Part shown: positions 11,401 to 22,453 of the stretch, piece by piece
Layout of the letters: every line of letters starts with the position of its first letter
Numbering within the stretch: the stretch's first letter is position 1
DNA from: Oikopleura dioica
Lineage: Eukaryota; Chordata; Appendicularia; Copelata; Oikopleuridae
Assembly (NCBI GenBank): GCA_907165135.1
Contig: OU015568.1
Location: 6,766,501 to 6,830,500 of the forward strand
DNA: 64,000 nucleotides
Direction of reading: 5' to 3'
Position numbers and translations under genes: made by a program
The notes under the pieces: generated by a model
What the model saw: the letters and a program-made list of their open reading frames with translations, nothing else
What the model was told of the DNA's origin: nothing
Database searches by the model: none

Positions 11401-11518
11401 CAAACTCATGCAGCCTCCGTCCAGATCCGGCAGCAACTCACATCATAAAAAGCGACCTACGATCATCAAAGCAAAAAGAAAGGAAGACACTTTCAGCGAT
11501 GATATTTTCGATTTTTAA
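8464..11518 (+). CDS. Long coiled-coil protein, unidentified
   Basis: Nine exons (8464-8659, 8704-8978, 9025-9258, 9300-9541, 9585-9708, 9752-10235, 10277-10528, 10574-11181, 11271-11518) join in frame to roughly 800 residues. Almost the whole protein is heptad-rich, Glu/Lys-rich coiled coil (for example LKEATANHDNLMKDVQKQ). The last 150 residues are basic and disordered (a run of Lys/Glu, then KKKTVYANPDSDESW) and end DTFSDDIFDF. This layout suits a structural or chromosome/cytoskeleton-associated rod, but I cannot name the family. The gene starts 141 bp after the STRA6-like gene on the same strand. A rearranged piece of it lies inverted at 420-965, so this locus has been duplicated at least once. 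Confidence 0.8.
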
Positions 11519-11930
11519 ATTCTCACAGAAACTTTTCTTTTTAATTATTTTTAACTGCCTTTATCGATTCAAATATAATCCACGGATTTTGAATGATTGC
11601 TTTTGTTATTATTCGAAAAAAAAGCAGAATGAATGAATATCGAATAAAAATATTATTTTTTGCTGTAATTGAACTGTAAGGCAGCGCTTCATAATTTTCA
11701 TAAATAACTTTGCATATTCCGCAAACTGAGCTTCAAACTGGAACATGAAGAGTTCACGCGGGTTTTTGGTGGTTACATGTCGTGAGTCGTGAGTTAAACG
11801 TAAGGAGGAGGAAGCATCTGTTGACGATGATGGTGAAAATGGGAACTGGACGAAAATACAGTATTCAAATTGTTATGTTCAAGTTTAGCACAGAGAGTGG
11901 GAGTTCTTGGAGGGAAGTTGCTGGTGCGTC
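11519..11930. other. Convergent 3' intergenic region
   Basis: Lies between the 3' ends of the coiled-coil gene (plus) and the Q-rich gene (minus). An AATAAA at about 11643 suits the plus-strand gene. No coding signal was seen. Confidence 0.6.
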
Positions 11931-14265
11931 TTAGTGATGGTCGGGTACGCCGTCTGGCATCGATTTCTGGTGCTGGTACGTGGGCATCTAAAAGACGATC
12001 AGAGCTATTGTAAAGATCGATTCCTTACGTTTTGTTGAGGGACCATCGGCTGCCCTTGAGGCTGAACCATCAGCGGTTGTTGGAAGTTGTGCGTGGGCAA
12101 CTAAAATATGCAAAAATCAAAGCGGATATATATTCGAAAGAAAGTATCAACGCAATTTATTAGTGTCAACATATAGTTGTTAGTAGAAAGCCAGATGACT
12201 GTTATAAAGTTGTGTGAAAGTGATTATTATTGGGTATTTTGAAATTGTTTGTTTTGATAAATCTGATTTGCGCATACATTGGAAGCGAACCAGTTATTTT
12301 CAGTACCAGTATTGGAAATAATCTCCAAATAACTTAATTTGTTTATTACTTACGATAATAAAGTGGCAAGAAATTGTTAAAAACTGCGTAGTTTTTCGGA
12401 TGAATTACCTGATAACCGTTTGGTATGTGCATTGCTTGCATTTGACCATGTTGTCCCATTGATGTTGCTGGAGGAGAGACAACTTGGCTCTAGGAAAATT
12501 GGTTAGATAAGAAAAGCCAGAGTTCAAGTGTACCGGGTCCATTTGTCTTCTCATGAGATGTGCGTGAGTGATGGGCTGTTGGTGAGATTGAGGAAGAACA
12601 TGAGTCTGGGCGTGAATTTGAGACAGCTGCGCGGCCGATAGTTGCTGCTGCTGCGGCGGCGCTTGCTGCTGTTGTGGAGCTTGTTGTTGTTGGTGTTGTG
12701 GGGTCTGGTTCGGTTGCTGTTGCGGTGGGGGAGCTTGTTGTTGCGCCGCTTGCTGCTGTTGAACAGAGTTCTGCTGTTTGGGATTACATCATCATGAGTA
12801 AGATAAGGGCGTATTACCTGAAGCTGTTGTTGAGCTTGCTGCTGTTGCGGTTGCATTTGATCCTGTTGGATCGGCTCCACAGGGTTGATTTGGTTTACCC
12901 AGTTCTTTGTTCGATCAGCTGGAGTTTCTATTGGATGATTGTGGACAGAGCCAGACGTAGAAAGATCCTGCTAAGTAAGTTAGAAGCGTGCATGATCAGC
13001 TATCAAGATTGATTTGTTCAAACAGACTTACAGGTATACTTCTTGATTGCTGTGGTGGATTTTGCTGGTGTTGTTGTTGAATGAGCGGATTTTGAAGTTG
13101 AGGTGGAGGAGCTTGTTGTTGTTGCTGAGCTTGTTGTTGCTGTTGCTGTTGTTGTTGTTGCTGGGAGTTTGGCGCTTGTTGCTGCTGTTGCTGTGGAACT
13201 TGCTGTTGTTGTTGAGCTTGTTGGACGATGGCGTTGTTCTGTAACAACGCAGATTGCAGTTGGTACTGATTGAGTTGTTGTAGCTGTTGCTGGCTCAGCT
13301 GCGGGACCGGCTGCATTTGTGGCATCGCCATGTTAGTTCCCATAATTTGCGTCGGCATCTGGTTAATCATCTGTGGACTGATAACTTGAAAGTTTCGAGC
13401 TAGTTCCTTCGCAATTCTGGTTCCTTCGTGCCCAAAGTGATCAGCAGCAGAGGTGATCTTCGGAAGAGACTGTTGGTAAACCTGCGTCGGGATCACATAC
13501 GGCAGCGTAGGCATCGTGGTCTGTGGATTAGGCGGTATTTGTGAGAAATACTGGAAACTGGTATTCGGAGCTGTTTGATATTGAGCAATGCTTGGCACTG
13601 TGGAGAGATCTGCTTGCTGGGGAATTTGACTCATTGAAGGCGAGGCCCGCGTGAAGTTTTCCGCCTGAGGAATACTCGGCGCTCGTTCTGGCATCGAGCT
13701 TTGAACTAGAATTCAATAAGTTCCATGATTGAACTGGAATGTTTACTTTGATTAAGATGCGATTCAGCTTTTCGAGCTTGATCTGCACGGAAAGCTTCTT
13801 CTGAAGAATCAGACTGGCGGCGAGCATCTATTGACTTCCGAGGACGCTTTTTCTTCTTTGACTAAAGAATCTTGTTAAATAGAAAATAGCTTCAAAATTT
13901 ACCTGATCAAGGGCGCATATGAGCCTTTTATCAAAATTTGAAAAGATCTCTTCAAGCTTGTTCTTCAGTTCTGCGTTATTTCTTTCAGCCTGCTCGGCCA
14001 TATTCTTCTTGAAAAGTTCCATCTGTTCCTCGAGCATTTCATTTTGCCTCTCAGTATACTCGGTATAAGCTTCCGTCATCTCAGACACAAAGTCTTTTAT
14101 AGATCTCGACGCTCCGAACGCGATTTTCGACGTAATATCTTCCCTGTAATTCTGGCCATCAGTTTCATCATCGGCGTTGGAGGATGTGTTGCTGTGAACT
14201 GAATTGATCCCAGGATGAAGAGTACCTAGCCCTAGCGCTTGTGATTGCGAGGTCGTCGATGCCAT
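11931..14265 (-). CDS. Glutamine-rich protein with N-terminal coiled coil, likely transcription-related
   Basis: Starts MASTTSQSQALGLG at 14265. The first exon (13907-14265) holds a charged coiled coil (ERQNEMLEEQMELFKKNMAE). Next comes a basic patch, KKKKRPRKS, that looks like a nuclear localisation signal. Later exons include 12818-12969, 12534-12773, 12409-12489, 12029-12100 and 11931-11987, with in-phase joins, ending MPDGVPDHH. More than half of the protein is Gln/Pro/Met-rich, with long Q runs encoded mainly by CAA and CAG. Such composition is typical of transcriptional co-activators, but no named domain is visible, so the role is inferred only from composition. The Q tracts lie at about 13050-13280 and 12640-12860. 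Confidence 0.75.
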
Positions 14266-14449
14266 TTTCTCTTTTGCTTCTTTTTTCGAATTGTTGTTTA
14301 TGTTTGAAAGCTTCTCTTTGATGTCACTAAATGATATGTTTTCAAGATGATGACCATCAATAGGCGTAGGGGTCGAACCTCAGATTAACACCTCTGTAGG
14401 ATTCTTCTTTGTGCACAGTTTTAGCACACTCCTCCTCATTATCCGTCTT

Positions 14450-14860
14450 TTATGAGGGCTTACCACGAGTTGAAAAAAAGTAAAACGGACACCTGAGTCC
14501 CAAGAGAGCGGAAAATCGCGTATCGATCAGTAGGTAACACGTCTTAAATACGTACAAGCATGGAATGGCCCGTTCCTGTGTGGCACCGTCGTTCATATTC
14601 GTCGCCTTGGCAGACACAGCGGGTACCGACGCAGCTGGAACGGTGCTGATCATTTCGACCTCTTTCTCTTTCACATCAATCTTCTCGACGTTCGATTTGA
14701 TCTCGAAGCGACCCTTCGTCTGAATGACCGGCTCTGGCTTGCTCAGCCCGGATTCGCTCTCATCGATTTTCTTCGCTAATGGCTCATTTTCTTGCAAAGG
14801 TTTTGTGATCTCTTTGGAAATGTTTGCTTTGATGGGATTTTTGAGTTTCAAGGATACCAT
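14450..14860 (-). CDS. Small two-exon protein, unidentified
   Basis: Exons 14556-14860 and 14450-14492 join in phase across a 63-nt GT-AG intron into about 115 residues starting MVSLKLKNPIKANISK. The middle contains TKGRFEIKSNVEKIDV, which recalls the short GRF motifs found in WNK C-termini, and the last exon encodes CPFYFFSTRGKPS. It lies 256 bp downstream of the WNK stop on the same strand, but a poly(A) signal (AATAAA near 15021) separates them. It could be an independent gene, an operon partner, or a further WNK exon used in other transcripts. The second exon is short and its product odd, so the gene model is tentative. Confidence 0.4.
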   Translation of the reverse strand: MVSLKLKNPIKANISKEITKPLQENEPLAKKIDESESGLSKPEPVIQTKGRFEIKSNVEKIDVKEKEVEMISTVPAASVPAVSAKATNMNDGATQERAIPCLYVFKTCYLLIDTRFSALLGLRCPFYFFSTRGKPS

Positions 14861-15116
14861 TTCTTCGCGCAATATATCAATTTGATATAAAGGAATAGGC
14901 AAAAGTTGGTGATAAATTTTAACGATTTAATTAAGATGCGGTCTTGGTTAATCAAAAACAAGGTGCGGCTGGGGACGATTTTATCCTCGCAAACTTGGAT
15001 TTTTCTCTATTTTATTCTTTAGGTCGAAAATGAATATCCATCAATTCTAAAAGGTTGTGGATTAGAACAATTTAGTTCGTTCCCAAAATAGGCTCAATCC
15101 TCTTGATAAAATCCTC

Positions 15117-17731
15117 TTAATCCCTCCCGATTTGGTTTTCTTTATTTTCGCTCTTCTCGTCAATCGACGGCAAATCACTGGCCCTCTCCGCTACTTCTCT
15201 CTTTCGCGGTGTAATGTCGATATGCAACGATTTAGGTCTTTGATCACCCGCTAGATGGTTGTTCTCAACTTCGTTCGCTCTTGAAGCTGCGTACGACAGT
15301 CCAATACTCTCTTTCGATTTCCACTCGGCGATCTCGTCTTCCGTGCCCATCTTCTCAAGTGAGTCGCGAAGGATGCGGCTAAACTCCTCGAACACGTGCT
15401 CGCACTCGTGCTCAACGATGATCCCTTGCGTTTTTAGATTGTCCATTTGCTGGTGAATCAGATTCGCATTATACTTGATCTTGGCCGGAGGAACGTGTCT
15501 TTTTCAAAAGTCCGAAAAGTGCAATCAACAAAGAATAACTTCAAGTTTCAAAACTCTTTCCTGACGGAATCGACCTCGACTTCAATTTCCATGTTTCGTT
15601 TCTCATCATCGGCGCGATTGCAGCCATTCCACTTGATTGCGGGAACGTCTTTTACGCCCGCCTCATTTGTCAATTTGCCGCTCAAAAGTCGGTTGATGAT
15701 TTCCAAAAGCAACTTCTCGATGTTCTCACGCTTGTTGTCCGGAACGACTTTGTTGTTGATGATTTCGTTGGCTAACTGGGTGGCTGCTTCGTCCTCTTGG
15801 CGCTGTCGCTCGACCTAGATTTTGAATTGGAAATAGAATAGAATGCAGAAAGCCGTACTTTGAAAACGATAGTGGTTACGTCTCCAGAAGTGACCCTGAC
15901 AGTAACCTCCCAGCCAGTATTTTCGCCTGAGTTTTCCTCTTGTCCCTCAGGAAAGAGTGGCTTCACATCCATAACAGTCACCGCCAGGCGTTTATTCTTC
16001 GCCCTCCGCGCCTTTTCGGTTTTCCCATCAACCTGAACGAAAATAAAATAATTTCAGGCGACTTTGCCTTCTCCCACCTTTGCTGGTTTAACAATCTCGG
16101 GTTTCTTATCAGCTGTTTTTTGATCATTATCGTCTTGTGTTCCAGAGTCAGCAAGAGTCGCTGCTGGGGACTTCTTCGAGGAATCGTCTTGACTTTGATC
16201 GGAAGATTTTGGAGCTGAGGAATTTTCTTGAATTTCTCGCTCTTTTTTCTCCTTCTCTTCCAGGTCTTTTTTCTTTGTCTTTTCCACAGCGTCCATGATG
16301 GCTAAAGATCGGTAGTTTTAACGGCGAGAAGAATGATCTTTTACCTTTTGCGACTTGCGGTACAAATTCTGTTTTCAGCGTGGATTCGACTGACATTGAC
16401 TGGGCCACTTGATAGGCGGTATCTTGACCTATCGTGAAGTTAAAATCGATCGCCTCATCTTCTGGCATCGCCTTTTTCATATTTCCTTCATAAACAACAA
16501 GTCTCAGCTTCAACTCGCCGCCATTCCTGCCCACAACGAGGACGTTCAACTCCTTGTCGTCGAAAAACTCGTTGTCCAAGAGCGCCGCAACGGTGGCTCT
16601 GTTCGACGGCTCGAATTCAATGCATTGCGAGATGATGTGCTTGATGCGCTCGTCTTCAACTTTCTCAAACGCTTTGGGCGGGGTGCCTTTTACAACCAGT
16701 CTGTAGATTTGAGTGGGATTAGCGCACTCTTCATATGGGTACTCGTTCGTCACCATTTCTAGCAAACACATGCCAAATGCGTACACATCTGCGGGTTCAG
16801 AGTAGTTCTCATCGTACCTGAATCAGAGTTCAACTAACACCCAGTCTTTCATTCACGCTTACATTTCGGGGGCCATGAATTCAGGAGTACCGATGACTGA
16901 TTTTGCGACTTCCTGGCGCTTGAATGTTGCCAGTCCCAGATCGCCGATTTTTACGACTCCGCTTGTGCCAGTAACGAAGATATTGTCACACTAACAAAAT
17001 TAACGCATACTCTAAGCGCACATATAAATTCATTCTCTGATATATTTTCATATATAAAGGTACCTTTAGATCTCGATGGAGGACAACTGGATTTCTCGAG
17101 TGTAAATATTTCAGACCCTGGAGAATCTGTCGGCTCCAACTTTTCAAAGGGCGCGATCTGATGACTTTGAACCGTTTCAGATAAGTCTTGAGTGTTCCAG
17201 ACGTCATAAGTTCTGTAACAAGCACGACAGACCGAAGTCCAGTTGTCTTGTTCGCCATTTCGAATGTGTCGTAAAATTGAACAATGTTGGTGTGTTTGAG
17301 CTTCTTGAGAATCTCAGCCTCAGCTCGGAATCGCTCGCGATCTTCCTTGGTGATCTTATGTGGCTGAAGCTCAAGCCAGGCAACGGCAGCGCCACTGTTC
17401 GTGTCTTGACCTTTGTAGACTGTTTTGAAGCTGCCCCGGCCGACTTCTTTTTTGAATCGGATGAAGCGTCCATCAGGCGAGCGGTCGACTTCTGACTCCT
17501 CTTCTTCGATCGGGAGAGATCGCTCTTTTTCGCCTTCCTCGGCAACTTGAGCCACTGGAAGGGGCTTTTCTTCATCAGCAGCGGCTTGAACGGGCATCGC
17601 TACTGAGGCTTCGGCTTCTGTTTCGGATGGTGCTGATACCCTGGAACAAAATTAAAGGAGAACTAGGCAGGTAGAACTTACATGTCTTTGTCTTGTGAAG
17701 GTTCTCTCGTGGGAGGCTGCTGTGGAGCCAT
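15117..17731 (-). CDS. WNK: WNK family serine/threonine kinase (with-no-lysine)
   Basis: Eight exons (17682-17731, 17064-17640, 16863-16990, 16345-16817, 16078-16301, 15859-16032, 15561-15814, 15117-15498) give about 753 residues. The kinase domain starts near residue 70. As in all WNKs the catalytic lysine is in the glycine loop ([11 protein letters not shown]), while strand 3 reads AVAWLELQ with no lysine. HRDLK, GDLGLAT and [10 protein letters not shown] are all present. It is followed by a PF1/OSR1-C-like domain ([18 protein letters not shown]), an acidic linker, a second related domain ([11 protein letters not shown] ... GWEVTVRV) and a Ser-rich tail. WNKs phosphorylate SPAK/OSR1 to control chloride cotransporters and cell volume. 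The 7-8 junction is the least certain: a GA-AG intron or an alternative GT-AG choice both keep frame. Confidence 0.9.
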
Positions 17732-18193
17732 TTTCTCAGGAGGAAGAGGTCCTTGCGAGATCCCTTTTAGAAAGAGTCAAGATCATGAGGAAATCAACGA
17801 GGAATACAACATCTAAAATTGCGCAAGACATAAATGAATGGCGTGCCGAGTCGGAATAGAATGAACTCAATTAAAATTAAAATTGGATTAAACGAAAACG
17901 ACAACTACTAGGTAGCTTTACCGATGTTGCCCATTTCTTTCATTTGGAAATCGAATCTATGGGATTTGTTCAGATTCGGGTTCGGAAAGTCTTAGACAGG
18001 AAAGTAAAAATAATCACAACAATTATAAAGACAACAATGCACAACTCATGCGTACCGTTGGAAAATCAGAGGACATGGGCATCGAAATGACATAGAAAAA
18101 AACCTCACATTTCCAATTCACATCAAGCAAAATATTTTTGTAACGAAAGAGTTCTGAAAGAAATTAAATAAGAAAAGGGAGGTGTTAAAATTG

Positions 18194-18850
18194 TTAAGGC
18201 TTCCATTCTTCAGTTTCAGCTGTTGGATCGACATATTGCTCAGATTTATAATTTTCTTGTTTTCCATACTTTTCTTCGAGTACTTTTTCTTGTTCTTTCT
18301 GAACAAAATCGATGAGAACACCGTAAAAACGATTTATTAACAAGCCGACTAGAATTTAATGTCTTCGAATGAAGCTGACAAATATTGGCCAAGAAATCTG
18401 TTCATAGTATTCATATTACCTCCTCTTTCCACTGTTGATGTTTCAGATCTTTATCGTGAGCTCTTTGAAGCGTGCGCATTCTGACATGCTCATTCATCAA
18501 GATTTCATGTTCTTTCGGAGGATCTGCTCGCGCGTGGCTAAACTGAAGTACAAACAAGTTGGAATACAACTCTTTCTCGTAATTTCAAGCGATAGAGGCT
18601 CTTACCGTAGCCAATGCTGCCATTCGGTCGGGGTCTTGTTTTGATATTGGCCCTTCATGAAGGCATCGATTTTCTCTGGCGGTGAGTCGTGCGTCAACCC
18701 GTGCGAGCTGATGCGCTTCATGCGACGCGCGGCGGGCACCTCAAAGTACACGTTCCCGTAGTGGTCTTGGCCGACGACGTATTTGGCGTCGGGGAGGAAC
18801 TCTTTCCGAAACATTTTCCGAAAGAACGAAACTTGTCGCGAAACAAACAT
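18194..18850 (-). CDS. NDUFAF2: Mitochondrial complex I assembly factor NDUFAF2 (mimitin)
   Basis: Three exons (18606-18850, 18420-18537, 18194-18298) give 155 residues, the usual size. YVVGQDHYGNVYFEVP matches the GTDQFGNKYYYIP core, and TPTEWQHWLRHARADPPK matches the IPTEWEAWIRRTRKTPP stretch of the NDUFA12/NDUFAF2 family. The protein helps late assembly of respiratory complex I in mitochondria. The C-terminal third is a charged helix. The family also includes the structural subunit NDUFA12; the long tail after the TEW motif favours the assembly factor. Confidence 0.85.
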
Positions 18851-19175
18851 TGTCTAAAAATGATCGTAAATGAGGGTTGAAAAATGTATTGAAAAATTGA
18901 AGATGCTTTTTTGACAGAAATTGGTGATTTGAATAGGTAAACAATCGGACAAAAACAAGACAACATGCAGAAAAAAATGATTACAGCTCAAGTTTTGAGA
19001 CTCAGGATTCCAGAAAAGGGAAAGAAACAAAAATTTGACGAAAATTGAAGAGTTAGTGTTTAAAAAAGACCAAAAAAAACGGGCGTATTCGGAGAAAAAC
19101 AAGAACTAGGGACAAATGATCAGGTAAAATGAGGATAGAAAATGACGAGTTGAAGAAAAAAATGGCAGCTGACAG

Positions 19176-20353
19176 CAGGGATCCCAGATTTTTTCGTTTT
19201 GACGCGCGCCCCGTCTGACGCGAGCGCAAAGGATTAGCGGCCGCGCGAAAATGATTTGCGCCTGCGCGCGCCCAGCCGATTTTGAAAAGTCGCCGCGTTA
19301 TCATAGGGCGATGAATTGAGTGCGGCGCCCCGATTTCACGCTGAAACGGGCGAGCGGCGTGCGAGCGCTCGATGCAGTCAGGGCGCCGAGCTCAAACAAA
19401 ACTCGTGCGCTAAATTTAGATTGTTCAATTGAAGATATAACTAGGATTAATAAAGTACTGATCTCCCCATATAAAAACGCCCAAAACATGATTTCATACT
19501 CATTTCGAAAATGTAAAAATGGCTGAAAACTCGGAAAGGTGTACTCCACTGCACATAAGAACTTTTCAGCTTAATTACTTCCAAACAAATTGAAAATTAA
19601 AATTGTTGTTCCTTCCAGAGCTGGAAAAAAGTATACTTCCCCTTCAAAAATCTTCAGGGCGCCCTTCATTCTTGAAGGGCGGTGAAGTACGAAATGGCTC
19701 TGAAGTATACTTCACGCGCTGAAGTATACTTCAGCTATCGGTTCTTATCGAAAACTTTAGCCGCCACTTCATCTGCCACAATCAGCGTGATTTAAATCGT
19801 GGCGTCTGAGAGCCAATAAGCGCAAAATTTGAAAAAATTCTAGCGGATGGATTCTGATGGCCGACAGAACCAAGTTGAAGTAGAGTGAAGGGCGGAAAGG
19901 CGGTTGAAGTAGAGGGAAGGGCGGAAGTACACTTCACGCCCTTCAACGCCCTGAAGTATACTTCATGAAGTATACTTCATTCTGAAGGGCGAGTGAAGTA
20001 TACTTTTTTACCAACGCTGGTTCCTTCACTAATTTGGAGCATATGTACCATACCAAAGCTACATTCGGATCTTGAATATCTCATCTAGTTTTCAAGAGAT
20101 AACTTTTTGAATGAGCGCATATTTGGGCGCAGTCCCGGGCGAGCGTCTCAAACTCATCGGACGCGCGTCTCGATCGAGCGAGGCGACAATTTTTCATCGT
20201 CTGCTTGCGCCGCGGCGCTCTCAATTCATCGCCCGCTATCGGTGGTCATTCATGGGGACGCGGCATTTTTTTCGCGCGCGCTAGGATTTTTTGCGGCCAC
20301 TGCGTGAATCAGAAAGTGGGCGCGCGCCAAAACGAAAGAATCTGGGATCCCTG
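19176..20353. mobile_element. Non-autonomous hAT-like DNA transposon, 8-bp TSD
   Basis: Ends are CAGGGATCCCAGATT (left) and AATCTGGGATCCCTG (right). Imperfect inverted terminal regions continue inward for well over 100 nt (GACGCGCGCC near 19200 against GGCGCGCGCC near 20318; GATGAATTGAG against CTCAATTCATC). The element is flanked by the direct repeat GCTGACAG at 19168-19175 and 20354-20361. An 8-bp target duplication and CA...TG termini fit the hAT superfamily. No transposase frame is present, so it would depend on another copy. It carries a second element at 19616-20019. Confidence 0.85.
19616..20019. mobile_element. Nested hAT-like MITE rich in GAAGTATACTTC palindromes
   Basis: Starts CAGAGCTGGAAAAAAGTATA and ends with the near-complement TATACTTTTTTACCAACGCTG. 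It is bounded by the direct repeat GTTCCTTC at 19608-19615 and 20020-20027, an 8-bp target duplication. Inside are repeated GAAGTATACTTC palindromes and GAAGGGCG units in both orientations. It inserted into the larger element at 19176-20353 and is therefore younger than that insertion. Confidence 0.8.
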
Positions 20354-20441
20354 GCTGACAGTAGTGAGAGAGACAGTACAGTGTAGTTGAGTCGAAAAGT
20401 GCGTTTGCGAAAAAGAAAGAAGGGGCGATCACTGAACGCAT

Positions 20442-21934
20442 TCACATGTACATTCCATTAATGAGATAGTCCGAGTCCTCCTTTGGCAGTTGCTTGTATT
20501 GGCTCTTGGAGCAAAGTCCCTGAATCAAAAGTTCAGAAGTTGAACTCTCGGTTAACTAGGTCTTACCGCTTTATGACGGGCTTGTCGGTATCTGATGTAA
20601 ACCGCAATCAAAGCCAGCAGAAGCAGCAGCAAGCCGAGACAGAGTGGCAGGATAATCTAAAGAAAACATCGTCAACCCATTGTTTCCTCGAAAAGAAAAT
20701 GAACCTGGATGCCAGTCTTTTTCTTTTCTTCTTCGATCTTCGTTTGCGCTGATTCTTCGAATGACTCGCCGACGTCTTTGAGCACGTGCAACTCTTGCGC
20801 TGAAAAATGAACTCATTAGTTTTCTGCGTTGATTGGTATATTTTACCTTGATCTTGAGGAATAGTGTCGGTAGCTGGGCAGTTCAGCTCGTCGCTTTTGT
20901 CTGGACAGTCTTCGGTTCCATCGCACACGTGCCAAGCGGGAATGCAATTAACTATAAATGAGAAATATTATAATCAAACTCGGCAGATAAAAAAACGCTT
21001 TCGATAGCGTCTTCTACAGGCTGAGTTCGGCAACCTGTGTAGAAATCCTGAGTAGGTGTCTGAACGACACTTGGATGAAAAGCCGCGTAGCGGCTTTTAT
21101 AGAGACGAAGCCGCCAAGCGGCTTCGCAAAATTATCATTCCGTCTATTAATAAAATTCTGGCGAAGCCGCTTTGCGGCTTCGTTTTGAAAAAAAGCCGCT
21201 ACGCGGCTTTTCATTCAAGCTCTTCGGAACCTAACTCAGGTTTTCTACAAAGGTAGTCCAGGCTAAAGCGCCCTGACTCAGATTTTTGAACCCATTCGAA
21301 ACTGTCGATTCGTACCTTTGTTGTCACATTGCCAAGCCAGTCTTGAGCATCCACCTTCGTCATCAACATCAGCGACGATGTCCTTATGAACGCTCTTTGT
21401 GGAACTATTGACGATTTGCTCGGCCGAATGCTGGAGTCCCCAGCGCGCATATGCGTTCAAAATCGCAGGAGTCTTGACCAGAGTGTTGAAGGAAGTGTGC
21501 TGCTCGAAGGTGCAGACGAAATCTTCGGCGTCGTTGTTCAAACAGTCGAAGAGAAAGCACTGCCCGAACTTGGTGTAAACAGCGACGTTGCAAGCTACCA
21601 AAGGGTTTTCATAGAAGTTCTCTTTTGAAATAAATAAATTACCTTTATTCCCGCAGCATCGCGAGTCGCAATCATCCCTGGAGCTGCTCTCTACGGTCTT
21701 CAAAAAGGTGGCTCCTTCTTTGATTGATTCTGCAGCTCGGATGATTAGCTTACAAACGATATTCGCATATATCATCACATCTCAATTGAAATCTATCTAT
21801 TTTCATTCTTCAAAATATCGCCTTTCCTTGGGCCATTCTTGGAGACACATCGAATCTTCATCCCCACCGCGAGTTTCCAGATCGGCGAACTGACAGAGAA
21901 CTAACGAGGACAACAACGCCAAGATGCAGCGCAT
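20442..21934 (-). CDS. Type I membrane protein with MANSC and LDL-receptor class A domains
   Basis: Begins with a signal peptide (MRCILALLSSLVLCQF). The next part has the cysteine pattern of a MANSC domain (DDCDSRCCGNK ... CNVAVYTKFGQCFLFDC ... FVCTF). An LDLa repeat is split by an intron (CSRLAWQCDNK, then CIPAWHVCDGTEDCPDKSDE), then a membrane segment (LPLCLGLLLLLLALIAVYI) and a short tail ending LINGMYM. MANSC plus LDLa plus one membrane span is seen in LRP11 and in the hepatocyte growth factor activator inhibitor HAI-1; no Kunitz domain is present, so LRP11 is the closer comparison. The intron splitting the LDLa repeat (about 20954-21316) houses a MITE. The junction after the signal-peptide exon is uncertain. 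Confidence 0.75.
21024..21263. mobile_element. MITE, GGCTCGGCAACC family, copy a (intronic)
   Basis: Ends resemble TTCGGCAACCTGTGTAGAAA and its complement (ACTCAGGTTTTCTACAAAGG). Inner palindromes are AAAAGCCGCGTAGCGGCTTT and a GAAGCCGC(C)AAGCGGCTTC block in both orientations. It lies inside the intron that splits the LDLa repeat of the MANSC/LDLa gene. Confidence 0.8.
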
Positions 21935-22221
21935 TTTCGATCTAAAAATTGAATATTTGAATTACTGAAAACTGAGCGTAATCATAAAATACAATACAAT
22001 TATTAGTCCTGGTCTGGTCAACGAGAATATTTGGATATCTAAGGAGTTCATTTTATTCAGAAATTTCATAAAAATTGATCGGTTTAAATATTTTCAGAAG
22101 GGACGTAACAGGCGTCAAAGATAAGAGTTCAATTGAAAAGATTAGGAAATATTCAAGGGATGGACTTTATCTCTAAAGTACTGTTTTACGCTTCATTTTA
22201 ATTTTAAAATTTGGAAAGTGA

Positions 22222-22453
22222 TTAACCCCGGAACGCATGGCCATTTTTGCCAATTTCTGACCATTTTTTAACCCAATATTGCCGCGATTTGGGCATAAAG
22301 AGAATAAAAATCCGGGTTTATATATTATAACCGGACTCTAAGCTACAAAAATATAACTTGAGCGTGGTCATATTATATGCGTATATCAAATATAATATGG
22401 GTTTTTTGATGAGCAAAATCGTATTACCCAAAAATGGGTCGTTCCGGCGTTAA
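22222..22453. mobile_element. Short inverted-repeat element bounded by TTAA
   Basis: Left end TTAACCCCGGAACGCATGG and right end CGTTCCGGCGTTAA are inverted copies, with CCATTTTTG-type sequence just inside each end. TTAA on both sides is the target duplication used by piggyBac-type elements. No coding capacity. It sits in the long spacer upstream of the MANSC/LDLa gene. Confidence 0.6.

Noticed and set aside
14340-14420. tRNA-like T arm (GAGGTTCGACCCCT) on the minus strand
   Set aside because: No anticodon arm or acceptor stem can be paired around it.
15498-15561. GA-AG intron in WNK
   Set aside because: It keeps frame, but a GT-AG alternative (donor TCC|GTCAGG, acceptor GGCCAAG near 15480) also does, so it cannot be claimed as evidence.
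19301-20441. Open frames within the hAT-like elements as genes
   Set aside because: They are short, have odd composition and arise from the GC-rich inverted ends; no transposase motif is visible.
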